NCBI GenBank assembly: GCA_900299425.1
Contig: OMJU01000142.1
Span: forward strand, 1-37,284
Origin: Candidatus Rokuibacteriota bacterium
Lineage (GTDB): Bacteria; Bacteroidota; Bacteroidia; Flavobacteriales; Flavobacteriaceae
Direction: 5' to 3'
Length of the DNA stretch: 37,284 nt
The translations under genes were made by a program, and so were the position numbers. This document shows positions 25,014 to 33,743 of this stretch, in pieces (position 1 is the first letter of the stretch; each line of letters starts with the position of its first letter). The notes under the pieces are model-generated. The model was not told the DNA's origin. It searched no databases and saw only the letters and a list, made by a program, of their open reading frames with translations.

Positions 25014-26802
25014 TGGCCTTGCGATAAAAAAGTCGTTCAAAAGTAGCACTATTTCCAGCATTATCCAGAACAACCACTTTTAAATTATGGGCCGCCTCAC
25101 TGATCACAGCATCACTAAAATCGTAGGTCAGGCTATTGGTTTTATAATCGTACTCCATCAAAATAAACTTGTCGTTAATGGTGGCGCGGTAATCGGCGAT
25201 GCCTGATTCACTGTCTTTAATAGTGATTTTTAGTTTTTTGGCTGTACTGTACCATTGTCCTTCATCTGGGGCTTTCATGCTGATGGACGGCGGGGTGCGA
25301 TCAAAAAACACCCCGTATTTGCCTAAAGTGGATACACTTGCCTGGAGCACAGAGCCGCTGCGTGAAGTGTTTTGATGAATTGGTTTGCCGTATTGATCCA
25401 AGCGGGCGATGTAGGCATGGGCTAAGTCATCTTCACCAAGATGATCACCGCGATAGGTGATTTTAATAGGTTTAAAGAGCGGATAACGATCCTGATCCAA
25501 AAGCAATTGCTCCGAAGCAACAGATAGGCTAAGCGCTGTGGACTCATAAAAACATTCTTTTGGAAAAAAGACGCTGTAATTGCCTTCACTCCAACTTGTG
25601 GCTGCGGAGTGGGGGATTTCAATAAGTTCAGCCCTTTGATTCTTTGCGTCTGGGCCATTTTCCCAACTCTGCTCTTTGGTCTTATCACTTTTCTCGACCC
25701 CAACAATAGGCACCGTAATTAACGTTCTGTTCCTATTAAAATCATAAAGTTCGATGGTGTAGGTATAGGCAGCACCAGGATTAATCTCAACAAATCCATC
25801 TCCTTCGAGACTTTTTAAAATACCCAGAGGATTGTTCGAGGAGCGAAACAACTTCTGCACCCGCTGCTTGCGCTCTTGATAATGCAGATAATCCATGTGA
25901 CGATTCATGTATTTAGTTTCATCAAAAGAAATTCGATCAAAAACAATATCCTGAACCATACTGCCATTGAGGGAACAGCGCATTTGATAAACGCCATTTT
26001 TGTTGGCAGAACCATCTTGTTTATCATAGACCCCGAGACCAAAACCTATCCATCCCGAAGTTTCAAGAGTTTCAGCCAAAAACTCGTGATCATTTATCGG
26101 AGTGAGCGCCAAATTTTGACCCTCTTCCTCTAAATTTAATCCTGAATTTGACACAGGATACCAGCGCAAGGCAGTGGGCTGGGGCGCATGAGCGTCGTCG
26201 ATTTGAATACCATAACTCAATGGATTTAGAGGGCGCGACTGCGGATCACGTACCTCAAAATGCAAATGAGGCCCGCCGCTGCTGCCAGTATTGCCTGAAT
26301 AGCCAATCAAATCTCCCCGTTTAAACACAAACTTGTCTTGACTAGGAAAGAGTTCAACTTGAAACTGCTCCTTTTTATACTGGGTTTCTTTGATATACTC
26401 TTGAATGGACTCTGCAAATCGATCTAAATGGGCATAAACACTACTAAATCCACCCTCATGAGTCAAATAAAGGGCCTTTCCATAACCAAAGTGGGCGACT
26501 TTCACACGACTGACATAGCCATCAGCAGCCGCATATACAGGTTTACCGATACTCAAATTCGTTTTAATATCTAAACCAGCGTGAAAATGACTGCCGCGCA
26601 ATTCTCCAAAATTTCCTGAGAGCCTCAATGTTCCTTCTAGGGGAGAAGAAAATTCAAGGTCCATAGACATTTGTGCCATCAGAGTGTTTGATGACAAACC
26701 ACTGAGCAAAAAACCACAAAATATTAAGCATAAGCTATTTAGACTCCTAGTCCAAATACAGTAATTCCCTCGAGTATATTTCAAATGATCAAGCTTTGTC
26801 AT
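25006..26802 (-). CDS. M23 family metallopeptidase, exported
   Basis: This 598-residue protein has an N-terminal hydrophobic segment (about residues 22-44) acting as signal peptide and an M23 (LytM-type) domain at about 58-200. The zinc ligands are visible: His74 and Asp78 in HFHAGLDI, and His179-x-His181 in GPHLHFEV. M23 enzymes cut peptide cross-bridges of peptidoglycan. The remaining 400 residues are beta-rich, possibly Ig-like, without known motifs. This long form is typical of Flavobacteriaceae. The gene overlaps the TonB receptor gene by 8 nt, an unusual partner for a cell-wall hydrolase, so the two may be functionally linked. The signal is long, and a start a few codons downstream is possible. 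Confidence 0.92.
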   Translation of the reverse strand: MTKLDHLKYTRGNYCIWTRSLNSLCLIFCGFLLSGLSSNTLMAQMSMDLEFSSPLEGTLRLSGNFGELRGSHFHAGLDIKTNLSIGKPVYAAADGYVSRVKVAHFGYGKALYLTHEGGFSSVYAHLDRFAESIQEYIKETQYKKEQFQVELFPSQDKFVFKRGDLIGYSGNTGSSGGPHLHFEVRDPQSRPLNPLSYGIQIDDAHAPQPTALRWYPVSNSGLNLEEEGQNLALTPINDHEFLAETLETSGWIGFGLGVYDKQDGSANKNGVYQMRCSLNGSMVQDIVFDRISFDETKYMNRHMDYLHYQERKQRVQKLFRSSNNPLGILKSLEGDGFVEINPGAAYTYTIELYDFNRNRTLITVPIVGVEKSDKTKEQSWENGPDAKNQRAELIEIPHSAATSWSEGNYSVFFPKECFYESTALSLSVASEQLLLDQDRYPLFKPIKITYRGDHLGEDDLAHAYIARLDQYGKPIHQNTSRSGSVLQASVSTLGKYGVFFDRTPPSISMKAPDEGQWYSTAKKLKITIKDSESGIADYRATINDKFILMEYDYKTNSLTYDFSDAVISEAAHNLKVVVLDNAGNSATFERLFYRKAND

Positions 26803-26883
26803 ACTAACGTGCCTCAGGAAACAAATATTACAAAAATTTCGAGAATTAACAGAAGCTTAGACCCTGCATCGCACAAGTTTTAT

Positions 26884-26891
26884 TAACTTTG
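26884..26891 (+). promoter_or_regulatory. Candidate -7 promoter element (TAACTTTG) for the coiled-coil-zapA operon
   Basis: This exact TANNTTTG match lies 25 nt upstream of the ATG at 26917, with a CTG 17 nt further upstream at the -33 position. Confidence 0.55.
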
Positions 26892-26916
26892 TTTCAAGTG
26901 TTGTAATGTTCATTGA

Positions 26917-27207
26917 ATGGCTCAACTCAAAACCATTGTTGATTCACTAGAATCAAAGCTGCATCAGTTGATTGAGGCGCACGAAGCGCTGCAAAAAGAC
27001 CATCAGCTCATGTCAGAGGCCTTTAATAATTTGGAACAGGAGTTCCAAAGTCAAGCCCTCGAGTTAAATCAGTGGAAAGAAATAAACCAAGAGCTAAAAA
27101 TGGCCAATGCGATGCTTGGCAGCGACCAATACAAAAGAGAAACAAAACTCAAAATAAACGCTTTAGTGCGCGATATAGAACAATGTATCGCACATTTGGC
27201 ACCGTAG
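26917..27207 (+). CDS. Small coiled-coil protein upstream of zapA
   Basis: This 96-residue protein is predicted to be almost entirely helical, with heptad-like spacing of Leu/Ile/Met from about residue 4 to 70 (SLESKLHQLIEAHEALQKD and onward), i.e. a long coiled coil. It lies 5 nt upstream of zapA on the same strand and is clearly co-transcribed. The arrangement recalls the ZapA/ZapB division pair, but sequence similarity to ZapB cannot be claimed by eye. A partner of ZapA at the division ring is the natural hypothesis. The start is the only ATG consistent with the promoter and the coiled coil. Confidence 0.8.
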   Translation: MAQLKTIVDSLESKLHQLIEAHEALQKDHQLMSEAFNNLEQEFQSQALELNQWKEINQELKMANAMLGSDQYKRETKLKINALVRDIEQCIAHLAP

Positions 27208-27212
27208 ATTTA

Positions 27213-27503
27213 ATGGCTGAGGCGCTTAAAATAAAGTTGACCATTGCCGACCGTTTGTATCCATTGACCATACAAGCGGAGCAGGAGGAGGGCCTACGAA
27301 AGGCCGCCAAACGCATTGAAGAAATGATCAAACGCTTTGAGCAAAGTTATGCCGTGCGTGACAAACAGGATGTTCTGGCCATGTGTGCCCTTCAGTTTGC
27401 CGCTCAGGTTGAACAAAAAGAGCTCGACGCCGGAAAAGATTTGGTGGATATAGAACACCGTCTTCAAGCCTTAGATCAAGCGGTACTGGAGCTACTAAAG
27501 TGA
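27213..27503 (+). CDS. zapA: Cell division protein ZapA
   Basis: This 96-residue protein has the ZapA layout: an N-terminal beta-hairpin globular part (IKLTIADRLYPLTI), then a conserved EEGLRKAAKRIEEMIKRF helix, and a long C-terminal coiled coil. ZapA bundles FtsZ filaments and stabilises the division ring. A longer open frame begins at 27072, but it overlaps the preceding gene in another frame, and only the ATG at 27213 gives the family's N-terminus. The gene is followed by the 6S-like RNA and rny, and preceded by a co-transcribed coiled-coil gene. Confidence 0.9.
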   Translation: MAEALKIKLTIADRLYPLTIQAEQEEGLRKAAKRIEEMIKRFEQSYAVRDKQDVLAMCALQFAAQVEQKELDAGKDLVDIEHRLQALDQAVLELLK

Positions 27504-27527
27504 CGTTCTTAAAATATTCAGGTAACT

Positions 27528-27693
27528 GCCTATATTGATATATTATTTGGTAAACTCAACAGAGATTCTTTAAAAGAGGTGAGTTAGTGTTGTTAAAGCA
27601 CGCCGTCCTAGTCACGGATCCTTGATCAACGCATTAGCCTCAAACTTGTTTTAAGGAGTTTATTCAATACACTTATCGGTATAGGCTTTTTTT
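27528..27693 (+). ncRNA. ssrS: 6S RNA (probable 6S-Flavo / SsrS)
   Basis: The 205-nt gap between zapA and rny folds into one long hairpin. The ends pair over 13 bp (27528-27540 GCCTATATTGATA with 27674-27686 TATCGGTATAGGC, two G-U pairs) and are followed by seven T. Further in, GGTAAACTC pairs with GAGTTTATT, then after an internal loop GAGGT pairs with GCCTC and GTGTTG with CAACGC, and the tip is CCGT/ACGG. A rod with a large central bubble is the architecture of 6S RNA, which mimics an open promoter and binds RNA polymerase. Its position just after zapA matches the known zapA-ssrS linkage of gammaproteobacteria, and a 6S-Flavo family is described in flavobacteria. Family assignment is by structure and position. 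Exact ends are uncertain by a few nt. Confidence 0.75.
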
Positions 27694-27708
27694 ATTCAGT
27701 GTTCAATT

Positions 27709-29274
27709 ATGGAATCATATATCCCCACAATTGCGGCCGCAGTAATTGCCTTAGTGATAGGCTTTGTGATCGCAAAAATTATCGAAAAAAACAGTGCTTC
27801 TCAAGCACTAAACTCTGCTAAACGTGCCGCTGATGGCATTATCAAAGAAGCCAAAGTAGAAGCTGAGGCCCTAAAGAAAGAAAAAATCCTACAGGCTAAA
27901 GAAAAGTTCATAGAACTCAAGGTCGAACATGAAAAGGTCATATTAAGCCGAGATAAAAAAATAGCTGAAGCGGAAAAGCGCACAAGGGATAAAGAATCGC
28001 AAGTATCCAATACTTTGGCGCAACAAAAAAAGCTCAACGCCTCTTTAGAAAAGGAACGCGCAGATCTTGAGGAAAAGATGACATTCCTCGAAAAAAAGGA
28101 GGGAGAAATCGAGCGACTACACAAAAGCCAAATTGAGCAGCTCGAGGTGATTTCTAGTCTGTCCGCAGAAGATGCTAAAGCTCAACTCGTAGAGAGCCTT
28201 AAAGGCGAAGCAAAGACCGACGCTATGGCCTATATTCAAAATAGCCTGGAAGAAGCGAAAATGACGGCTCAGCAAGAGGCCAAAAAGATTGTTATCAACA
28301 CCATACAGCGCATTGGTACGGAAGAAGCTATTGAAAACTGTGTCTCGGTATTTAATTTAGAGAATGACGATGTGAAAGGACGCATTATCGGTCGTGAAGG
28401 ACGCAATATCCGCGCGATAGAAGCGGCGACTGGAGTGGAAATTATAGTAGATGACACTCCCGAGGCAATCATCCTATCTTGTTTTGATTCTGTGCGCCGC
28501 GAGATCGCGCGCCTTTCTTTACATAAACTCGTTACTGATGGGCGGATACACCCTGCACGTATTGAAGAGGTAGTAAAGAAAACAACCAGTCAAATCGAAG
28601 CTGAAATCATCGAAGTAGGCAAGCGCACGGTCATCGATTTAGGCATCCATGGTTTGCATCCTGAACTGATCAAAGCGGTAGGTCGCATGAAGTATCGCTC
28701 TTCATACGGACAAAATTTATTGCATCACTCGAGAGAAGTAGCGCGCCTATGTGGCACTATGGCGGCAGAACTTGGATTAAATGCTAAACTGGCCAAAAGG
28801 GCAGGACTCTTGCACGATATTGGTAAAGTTCCAGAAACTGAATCTGAAACCCCACATGCCATCTTAGGGATGCAGTGGGCAGAAAAATACGGAGAAAAAC
28901 CTGAGGTGTGTAATGCCATTGGTGCGCACCATGACGAAATCGAAATGACAAGTCTTTTGTCTCCGATAGTACAAGTCTGTGATGCGATTAGTGGAGCACG
29001 ACCTGGAGCTCGTCGTCAAGTGCTGGATTCTTACATTCAAAGACTTAAAGATCTCGAGGATATCGCTTTTGGTTTTGGTGGCGTCGAAAAAGCCTATGCC
29101 ATTCAGGCAGGTCGCGAGCTTCGCGTTATTGTGGAGAGCGAAAAAGTCAGCGACGATAAAGCTGCTCAATTATCCTTTGAAATTTCTCAAAAGATCCAAA
29201 CAGACATGACGTATCCAGGTCAGGTTAAGGTCACTGTGATTCGCGAAACAAGGGCGGTCAATATCGCTAAATAA
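27709..29274 (+). CDS. rny: Ribonuclease Y
   Basis: This 521-residue membrane-anchored endoribonuclease initiates mRNA decay. It has an N-terminal transmembrane helix (about residues 6-24), a long Lys/Glu-rich coiled coil (about 30-200), a KH RNA-binding domain with [15 protein letters not shown] (about 223-238), and an HD phosphohydrolase domain with [10 protein letters not shown] (about 366-375), where His-Asp bind the metals. All elements are in the usual order and length. The 6S-like RNA terminator ends 15 nt before the start codon, so rny may depend on read-through or on a promoter within the RNA region. Confidence 0.98.
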   Translation: MESYIPTIAAAVIALVIGFVIAKIIEKNSASQALNSAKRAADGIIKEAKVEAEALKKEKILQAKEKFIELKVEHEKVILSRDKKIAEAEKRTRDKESQVSNTLAQQKKLNASLEKERADLEEKMTFLEKKEGEIERLHKSQIEQLEVISSLSAEDAKAQLVESLKGEAKTDAMAYIQNSLEEAKMTAQQEAKKIVINTIQRIGTEEAIENCVSVFNLENDDVKGRIIGREGRNIRAIEAATGVEIIVDDTPEAIILSCFDSVRREIARLSLHKLVTDGRIHPARIEEVVKKTTSQIEAEIIEVGKRTVIDLGIHGLHPELIKAVGRMKYRSSYGQNLLHHSREVARLCGTMAAELGLNAKLAKRAGLLHDIGKVPETESETPHAILGMQWAEKYGEKPEVCNAIGAHHDEIEMTSLLSPIVQVCDAISGARPGARRQVLDSYIQRLKDLEDIAFGFGGVEKAYAIQAGRELRVIVESEKVSDDKAAQLSFEISQKIQTDMTYPGQVKVTVIRETRAVNIAK

Positions 29275-29333
29275 ACGGGTAGTCTAGGGTGCTAATTAAG
29301 AATGAGGCATTGAGTTGTACCAATTTGCCCTGA

Positions 29334-30281
29334 TTAATCATTGCCAAAGACCCAGTTATAGCCCTGCTCTGGACAATCAAAAAAGTGCCCATTGATAAAG
29401 CGGTAGTCTTTGTTTAATTTACTTAAAGTTTGAATGTCGTTTGGTTCCAAATCTATTTCAGTAGCCATAAGATTATCGGCTAAATGCGATGTTTGAACAG
29501 CCTTAGGGATTACTGAATCCCCACGGCATATATGATAACTAATCAAAATCTGAGCTGGGGAACAACTGTATTTTTTTGCCATTGCCTCAATGCCTGCGAC
29601 CCCAAATAAATTTGGCTCATCCGAAGATTTCATGCCTTCAGCGCGATCCGTAGAACCTAGTGGAGCGTAAGCGGTAAGTGTGATGCCTTTGTCCTGACAA
29701 TAAGTGCGTAATTTTTCTTGGCTCAGCAATGGATGCATTTCCACTTGATTTACCACTGGCATTGAGTCGCACTCTTCCAATAAACGCAAATGGCCCACAG
29801 TGAAATTAGACACTCCGACGGCTCTTGTCAGACCCGTTTGTTTTGCCTTCAGCATGGCTTGCCAAGTATCTACCAAAGGTACTTTATCTAATGGCAGATA
29901 GTCCGCGGACGACTCTGGCAGTACTACACCACTATTAAAAGCAATAGGCCAGTGGATCAAGTATAGGTCCAAATAATCTATTTTAAGCCGATCCAAACTG
30001 GCTTCAAGGGCAGGAAGTACCTCATGCGGTTCATGTCGGTCATTCCATAGTTTAGAGGTTATAAAAAGATCCTCACGACTACAAAATCCCATATTGATGG
30101 CCATGGCAATGGCTTGTCCTACTTCAACTTCATTGTCATAAATCATGGCCGTATCAATATGGCGATAGCCCATTTTTATGGCTTCTAATATTGCTTGCAC
30201 GACCTCTTGTCCTTGTGCTTTCCAAGTGCCCAATCCTAGGGCAGGCATTTGTATGTCTTGTGTCAGGGTGATGCTTTTCAT
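29334..30281 (-). CDS. Aldo/keto reductase
   Basis: This 315-residue NADPH-dependent TIM-barrel oxidoreductase has the full catalytic tetrad Asp43, Tyr48, Lys77 and His110, in the contexts HIDTAMIYDNE, FITSKLWND and YLIHWP. The C-terminal cofactor-binding part includes SVIPKAVQTSHLADN, equivalent to the IPK(S)-binding motif. The substrate is unknown; the family reduces many aldehydes and ketones. It lies 61 nt downstream of xerD on the same strand and may share its transcript. Length (315) is normal. There is nothing unusual in the active site. Confidence 0.95.
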   Translation of the reverse strand: MKSITLTQDIQMPALGLGTWKAQGQEVVQAILEAIKMGYRHIDTAMIYDNEVEVGQAIAMAINMGFCSREDLFITSKLWNDRHEPHEVLPALEASLDRLKIDYLDLYLIHWPIAFNSGVVLPESSADYLPLDKVPLVDTWQAMLKAKQTGLTRAVGVSNFTVGHLRLLEECDSMPVVNQVEMHPLLSQEKLRTYCQDKGITLTAYAPLGSTDRAEGMKSSDEPNLFGVAGIEAMAKKYSCSPAQILISYHICRGDSVIPKAVQTSHLADNLMATEIDLEPNDIQTLSKLNKDYRFINGHFFDCPEQGYNWVFGND

Positions 30282-30342
30282 CGAATTATTTTTAGTTCTG
30301 AATTGTCTGGCTTGTCACGTAAGTTATCAAAATTGTTTCAAA

Positions 30343-31239
30343 CTATTTACGCGGATGAAATTGTTTCATCACTTTGGTCAAATGGGCGGTCTCCACATGT
30401 GTGTAAATCTCCGTGGTTGTGATGCTTTCATGTCCGAGCATCTGTTGTATGGCACGCAAATCTGCGCCGTGTTCCAGCAGGTGGGTGGCAAACGAATGCC
30501 GAAAGGTATGTGGACTTACTTTTTTATGAATCCCCGCACGCTGGGCTAAATCCTTGATAATAGTGAATACCATAGCTCGAGTAAGTCCTTTGCCACGACG
30601 ATTCAGAAATACGGTATCGCGAAAGGCCGAGTCGATTGTCAAGTGATTGCGAATTTCAAGCACATAAATATTAATGTACTTCATAGTCGATTGAGCAATG
30701 GGCACAATACGCTGTTTATCACCTTTTCCTGTAACTTTAATAAATTCTTGATCGAAATGCAGATCAGAGAGTCTAAGAGACACTAATTCCGAGACACGCA
30801 GCCCACAACCATATAGGGTTTCGAGCATGGCACGATTGCGCTCTCCCTGAGGATGCCCCAAATCAATAGCTGCAATTAAAGCGTCAATTTCTGTAACAGT
30901 AAGTGTGTCTGGTAGGTAACGCCCGATTTTTGGACTTTCCATCAAGGTGAGTGGGTTATCCGCCCTGAGGTCTTCAAACACTAAAAAATTAAAAAAACCT
31001 TTTAAACTAGAGATTAGCCGCGCCTGCGATCGCGGGTGCAGAACTTTGGCTTGTTGATAGACAAAATCTTGTAATAAATCTAATTCTATTTTGGCTGGGG
31101 CAGGCGCGGTATCACTTTGCACCAACCAATCAGCAAGTTTCTTTAAATCGGCCTGATACCCCTTGATGGTATTCTCGGAGAGTCCACGCTCAATTTTCAG
31201 GTATTGAATAAATGCTTTTATAGACTGTGGCCAATTCAA
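30343..31239 (-). CDS. xerD: Tyrosine recombinase XerD
   Basis: This 298-residue site-specific recombinase has the N-terminal core-binding SAM-like domain (about 5-90) and the catalytic domain with the complete set Arg148, Lys172, His244, Arg247, His270 and nucleophile Tyr279. Length and sequence (HTFRHSFATHLLEHGADLRAIQQMLGHES) match XerD, which with XerC resolves chromosome dimers at dif under FtsK control. No attachment site, integrated element or second recombinase is nearby, so it is the housekeeping enzyme, not a phage integrase. The start is TTG at 31239: the frame is closed by a stop five codons upstream and contains no ATG at the N-terminus. Confidence 0.93.
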   Translation of the reverse strand: MNWPQSIKAFIQYLKIERGLSENTIKGYQADLKKLADWLVQSDTAPAPAKIELDLLQDFVYQQAKVLHPRSQARLISSLKGFFNFLVFEDLRADNPLTLMESPKIGRYLPDTLTVTEIDALIAAIDLGHPQGERNRAMLETLYGCGLRVSELVSLRLSDLHFDQEFIKVTGKGDKQRIVPIAQSTMKYINIYVLEIRNHLTIDSAFRDTVFLNRRGKGLTRAMVFTIIKDLAQRAGIHKKVSPHTFRHSFATHLLEHGADLRAIQQMLGHESITTTEIYTHVETAHLTKVMKQFHPRK

Positions 31240-31389
31240 ATTTTTGAAATTTTAGTATTCCCCACGATCCTCATTAGTAATTGTACCACTGAATATTGTT
31301 TTGAATATAAATATCACGATGAAAATACAGTTTTGCAATACCTATTTAAAATTAATTGCGTTAAATTAGAACAACAAAAATTTTGGAAT

Positions 31390-31974
31390 ATGAAAAAATT
31401 AGCCACGCTTTTGCTTTTAATGATCTTCTGCACTACAAACGCCCAAGGTCTTGATTTTGGACTTAAACTAGGGTTTAACTTTGCTAATGTATCTGGGATA
31501 GAGGATTTTGAGCAACGTACAGGATTGTCAGCAGGTTTATTTGCTGGAGCGCGATTAGGGGATAAACTGGGCTTTCAAGTCGATGCCCTTTATAGCCAGC
31601 AAGGGGCCGAGGTAGGGGCTACTTACTCGGATATTGTTCAAGATTTTAATCTAGACTACATCAGTATTCCAGTAGTGTTAAAATACTACATTACCGATAA
31701 TCTTAATATTCACGCAGGACCACAATTGGGTATTTTACTTAACGATGAAACTAGTGTAGTGGGGCAGGTCTTTGATAATATCGAGGCAGACACTGTAGAT
31801 TGGCTAGGCACTTTGGGGCTCGGGCTTGATCTTCCTTTGGGGCTTAGAGCTGAAGCGCGATATAGCTTTGGACTAACACGAGTTAATGGTTCTGTAAGCA
31901 TTCCATCGCTGCCTACTATACAAGAAGGGCGCACCCAAATGACCACACTTAGTATCGGTTATTCTTGGCTCTAG
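31390..31974 (+). CDS. Outer-membrane beta-barrel protein (porin family / PorT-like)
   Basis: This 194-residue protein has a clear signal peptide (MKKLATLLLLMIFCTTNA, then QG) and eight or so amphipathic strands (GLDFGLKLGFNFA ... TLSIGYSWL) ending in an aromatic-Leu, the pattern of the PF13568 outer-membrane barrel family. A frame is open from 31204, but the additional 62 residues are not membrane-like and only the ATG at 31390 gives a signal peptide. It stands between divergent xerD and the convergent symporter gene, with 7 nt to the latter's stop. No specific function can be inferred. Confidence 0.88.
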   Translation: MKKLATLLLLMIFCTTNAQGLDFGLKLGFNFANVSGIEDFEQRTGLSAGLFAGARLGDKLGFQVDALYSQQGAEVGATYSDIVQDFNLDYISIPVVLKYYITDNLNIHAGPQLGILLNDETSVVGQVFDNIEADTVDWLGTLGLGLDLPLGLRAEARYSFGLTRVNGSVSIPSLPTIQEGRTQMTTLSIGYSWL

Positions 31975-31981
31975 TGGGGGA

Positions 31982-33739
31982 TTAGTTGGCTCGACTTTTG
32001 AATATTTTGGCCATAGAAAAGGCACAAATCGCCCCGATACCAATCAATACAATCGCTCCCGTCCACTGTCCATAAAGGACATAGCCGGTGCCAAACAAGG
32101 CGCAATACACTAAAGCGACCCCGAGTAAAAAAAGCAGCAAATCACCAGAAAAGCGCTCCTTTGTGTCGTTTAGTTGCTGCCCTTGAGCTTCCATTTTTTG
32201 TTTGAATCCATGCCAGCCACGACCATATGGCGTGATTTTGTTGTAAAACGCTGTTAGGGTTTGATCATCTGTGGGACGGGTCAATAAAGTGACCAATATC
32301 CAACTCAAGGAAGTAATTCCGACGCCCCAAAGCAATTTGTCTGTGGCGTCAAAACCAAAGTCGTAAAACTCAAAGGCCAAAGCCAAAGCAAAGGAAACAA
32401 TCATACCGGTGATTTCACTGTAGGCATTAACACGCCACCAAAACCAGCGCAGAATAAAAATTAATCCGGTCCCGGCGCCAATTTGTAGAAGAATATTAAA
32501 GGTGTCTAAAGCGCTTTGAAACTGCAGAGCCAGTAGACCCGCCAAGACCATCAAAAGGACCGTAGATAATCGTCCTACCCAAACCAGTTGTTTCTCACTG
32601 GCCTGTGGTCGTACAAATCTTTTGTAAAAATCCAAAGCGATATAAGAAGAACCCCAGTTCAAATGCGTCGATATCGTACTCATAAATGCTGCGATAAGAG
32701 AACTCACCACAAGCCCGAGTAGGCCAGGAGGTAGGTAGGTTAACATGGCTGAATAACCTAAATCATGACCTTCTGCTGCATTGGGAAAAGCAGCCTTGAT
32801 GTCTGAGAGTTCTGGATAAAGCACTAAGGAGGCTAGTGCAATAAGAATCCATGGCCATGGTCTGAGGGCATAATGAGTAATGTTAAATAGTAATGTTGCG
32901 CCTACAGCATGACGTTCGTTTTTTGCAGAAAGCATTCTTTGGGCGACGTAACCCCCTCCACCAGGTTCTGCTCCAGGATACCAAACAGACCACCACTGAA
33001 CTGCGATTGGAATGAGTAAAAGGGTCCAAAGCGTATCACGATCTTGAAAATCGGGTAAAAAATTGAGTTTATCCACAACATTAGCGTGGCCCAACAAGGC
33101 GTCTAAACCACCTACTTGTGGTAACTGAACGATATAATAAGCGGCCCATATAGAGCCGACCATTGCCACAATGAATTGTAAAAAGTCCGTAAAAATAACA
33201 CCGCGTAAACCGCCTAGAGAGCTGTAGAGTACCGTCACTACTGAAGCATAGACTACGGCTTCCCAAGGCTCAAGATCAAACAGTATCCCCCCAATTTTTA
33301 TCGCCGCCAAACACACTGCCGCCATAATCATGACGTTAAAAAATACCCCTAAATAAATCGCACGAAAACCGCGAAGAAAAGCTGCGGCCTTGCCGCTATA
33401 ACGCATTTCGTAAAACGCTAAATCGGTCAAGACTTCTGAGCGGCGCCATAAACGGGCGTATACAAAGACGGTTAACATTCCTGTGAGCAAGAAAGCCCAC
33501 CACACCCAATTGCCGGAAATACCATTTTGGCGCACTATATCGGTCACTAAATTTGGCGTGTCTGCACTAAAGGTGGTGGCCACCATTGAGATTCCTAACA
33601 GCCACCAAGGCATATCTTGACCCGAAAGAAAGAATTCTTTGGTATTGGTTCCTGAACGTTTGGATACCCGCCAGCCGATTATGAGAAATATGACAAAAAA
33701 TAGGCCAATAAGCCCCCAATCCAGTAAAGTGAGATGCAT
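31982..33739 (-). CDS. Sodium:solute symporter family protein (SSS)
   Basis: This 585-residue inner-membrane protein has about 13-14 hydrophobic helices with the SSS (SLC5) fold. Helix 1 carries the conserved W-x-SKRSGTNTKEFFLSGQ linker, and helix 8 carries STISTHLNWGSSYIALDFYKRF-type sequence with the Ser/Thr pairs that line the second Na+ site. Substrates of the family include sugars, amino acids, nucleosides and vitamins, and none can be chosen here. It begins 4 nt downstream of the OmpA-like gene on the same strand, so the two are likely co-transcribed, and it ends 7 nt from the convergent barrel gene. Confidence 0.93.
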   Translation of the reverse strand: MHLTLLDWGLIGLFFVIFLIIGWRVSKRSGTNTKEFFLSGQDMPWWLLGISMVATTFSADTPNLVTDIVRQNGISGNWVWWAFLLTGMLTVFVYARLWRRSEVLTDLAFYEMRYSGKAAAFLRGFRAIYLGVFFNVMIMAAVCLAAIKIGGILFDLEPWEAVVYASVVTVLYSSLGGLRGVIFTDFLQFIVAMVGSIWAAYYIVQLPQVGGLDALLGHANVVDKLNFLPDFQDRDTLWTLLLIPIAVQWWSVWYPGAEPGGGGYVAQRMLSAKNERHAVGATLLFNITHYALRPWPWILIALASLVLYPELSDIKAAFPNAAEGHDLGYSAMLTYLPPGLLGLVVSSLIAAFMSTISTHLNWGSSYIALDFYKRFVRPQASEKQLVWVGRLSTVLLMVLAGLLALQFQSALDTFNILLQIGAGTGLIFILRWFWWRVNAYSEITGMIVSFALALAFEFYDFGFDATDKLLWGVGITSLSWILVTLLTRPTDDQTLTAFYNKITPYGRGWHGFKQKMEAQGQQLNDTKERFSGDLLLFLLGVALVYCALFGTGYVLYGQWTGAIVLIGIGAICAFSMAKIFKSRAN

Positions 33740-33743
33740 GTAG

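Noticed and set aside
25014-25073. Longer N-terminus of the TonB receptor
   Set aside because: It would put 20 residues before the signal peptide and extend further into the M23 gene; the ATG at 25013 fits better.
27072-27212. N-terminal extension of zapA starting with MERNK
   Set aside because: It overlaps the coiled-coil gene in another frame and does not look like ZapA, while the ATG at 27213 gives the standard family start.
30343-31239. Tyrosine recombinase as marker of an integrated mobile element
   Set aside because: Sequence and length are those of housekeeping XerD; no direct repeats, tRNA, excisionase or phage genes are nearby and base composition is unchanged.
31204-31389. Longer start for the outer-membrane barrel gene
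   Set aside because: The additional residues have no signal features and run into xerD; the signal peptide starts at 31390.
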